DNA from: Deltaproteobacteria bacterium
Lineage (GTDB): Bacteria; Myxococcota_A; Polyangia; Fen-1088
Direction of reading: 5' to 3'
Length of the DNA: 32,441 nucleotides
Assembly: GCA_016935975.1 (NCBI GenBank)
Contig: JAFGPX010000210.1
Location: 1 to 32,441, forward strand
This document shows, one piece after another, positions 31,890 to 32,441 of the stretch. Both the position numbers and the translations under genes were made by a program. Under the pieces are notes generated by a model that did no database searches, was not told the DNA's origin, and saw only the letters and a program-made list of their open reading frames with translations. Numbering within the stretch: position 1 is the first letter of the stretch; every line of letters begins with the position of its first letter.

Positions 31890-32441
31890 CTAGCCCACGA
31901 TCAAGTATCCCCGCTCGAGAAGCGAGAGCAAGGCTTGCGCGGTGTCGAGGTCGGTCTGCGGGCTCTGGTCGATGATCTGCTGCACGGTAGCCTCGTCGAG
32001 CGCGATCTGCATCAAGTCGAGCTCGTTCGGCCTGAGGTCGCGCAGGCGCTGACCGAGCGGGCGCGGGATCGAGACGATGGCTTCGAAGGGCGGCAGCTTG
32101 GCCGACAATTCGCGGAACTCGTCGAGCTGCCGCATGCCCTCCATGAGCAGGCCCTCGGTGCTGTCCTGCAATTCCTCCATGACCTGGCGATCGTCGGGCG
32201 GCTCCAGCTCGAAAAGACCCTTGTCCCACGTCAGCATGCGGAACACCGCTTTGCGCGGGCTCACGTCGAAGCTCTCGTCGACGTTGGCGAAGTAGATCTG
32301 CCCCTTGCGCAGGTAGAGCCTTCCGGTGCCCCATTCCGAGCGCAGCACCAGCACGCCGGACTTGCGGCTGGTCGACAGGAGCTGCAGCAGGTCGGGCAGG
32401 GGGATCTCCTCGATGTTCCCCTGCATCATCTTGGGCTCGGC
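31890..32441 (-). CDS. DUF4388 (PATAN-type) protein, 5' end beyond window
   Basis: At least 180 residues are visible. The N-terminal part (IEEIPLPDLLQLLSTSRKSGVLVL, RLYLRKGQIYFANV, AVFRMLTWDKGLFELEPP) is a DUF4388 domain, found in Myxococcota signalling and gliding-associated proteins as a docking module. A helical C-terminal part follows (ALDEATVQQIIDQSPQTDLD, LLSLLERGYLIVG). An ATG is present at 32427-32429, but the frame stays open to the edge with AEPK before it, so a receiver or FHA domain may precede. Truncated by the window. Confidence 0.8.
   Translation of the reverse strand, partial: AEPKMMQGNIEEIPLPDLLQLLSTSRKSGVLVLRSEWGTGRLYLRKGQIYFANVDESFDVSPRKAVFRMLTWDKGLFELEPPDDRQVMEELQDSTEGLLMEGMRQLDEFRELSAKLPPFEAIVSIPRPLGQRLRDLRPNELDLMQIALDEATVQQIIDQSPQTDLDTAQALLSLLERGYLIVG

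Overview
The window looks like chromosomal DNA of a myxobacterium-like organism (Myxococcota, probably class Polyangia). This is an inference. It rests on the visibly high G+C, the Gly-rich low-complexity linkers built on GTGG-type units, the many Cys-rich lipoproteins, a DUF4388 protein, an ECF sigma/FecR operon, a spd-type EF-G paralogue and a 19-cysteine small protein. Nothing looks like a phage or a plasmid.

Layout. 1-3600: a TPR-type membrane protein and a DUF1566 lipoprotein, then an Avd-like helical protein and a second DUF1566 protein. The two DUF1566 genes end in related, hypervariable 3' ends followed by the same short sequence. This is the hallmark of a diversity-generating retroelement (DGR), but no reverse transcriptase or template repeat is in the window. 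3600-8400: a divergent SGNH-hydrolase lipoprotein, a sigma-70 family factor, and a histidine kinase/response regulator pair. 8300-9440: a pirin remnant and two small hypothetical genes. 9581-12662 (minus): two tandem B12-binding-type radical SAM enzymes. 12663-14690: a structured non-coding element, a Phd/VapC toxin-antitoxin pair and tRNA-Arg(UCU). 14692-17247: an exported protein of unknown function and an L,D-transpeptidase/DUF1287 fusion. 17331-20777: a tightly overlapping operon of ECF sigma, ZAS/FecR anti-sigma with TPR, two-TM protein and Cys-rich lipoprotein. 20824-23409 (minus): a lipoprotein and a LON-domain/SDR/GTP cyclohydrolase I cluster. 23475-25674: a broken Gfo/Idh/MocA gene and a sensor phosphatase of the SpoIIE type. 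25676-30119: an EF-G paralogue (minus) divergent from the Cys-repeat protein and two tandem metallo-beta-lactamase-fold hydrolases. 30120-32441: a long hairpin, a family-8 glycoside hydrolase lipoprotein, and a DUF4388 protein running off the window edge.

How genes work together. Translational coupling (ATGA or TGATG overlaps) ties together 302-2781, avd with the second DUF1566 gene, the kinase and regulator, antitoxin and toxin, the four genes at 17331-20777, and the two hydrolases at 28336-30119. The pair 'two-TM, Pro/Ala-rich protein + Cys-rich lipoprotein' occurs twice (302-2781 and 19036-20777). One copy sits behind a sigma/anti-sigma switch, and the other carries the DGR-type variable end. 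The most notable items are the DGR target cassette without its enzyme, a GTP cyclohydrolase I lacking two catalytic residues, the LDT-DUF1287 fusion, the period-3 cysteine protein, and the EF-G paralogue with a rebuilt domain IV tip.
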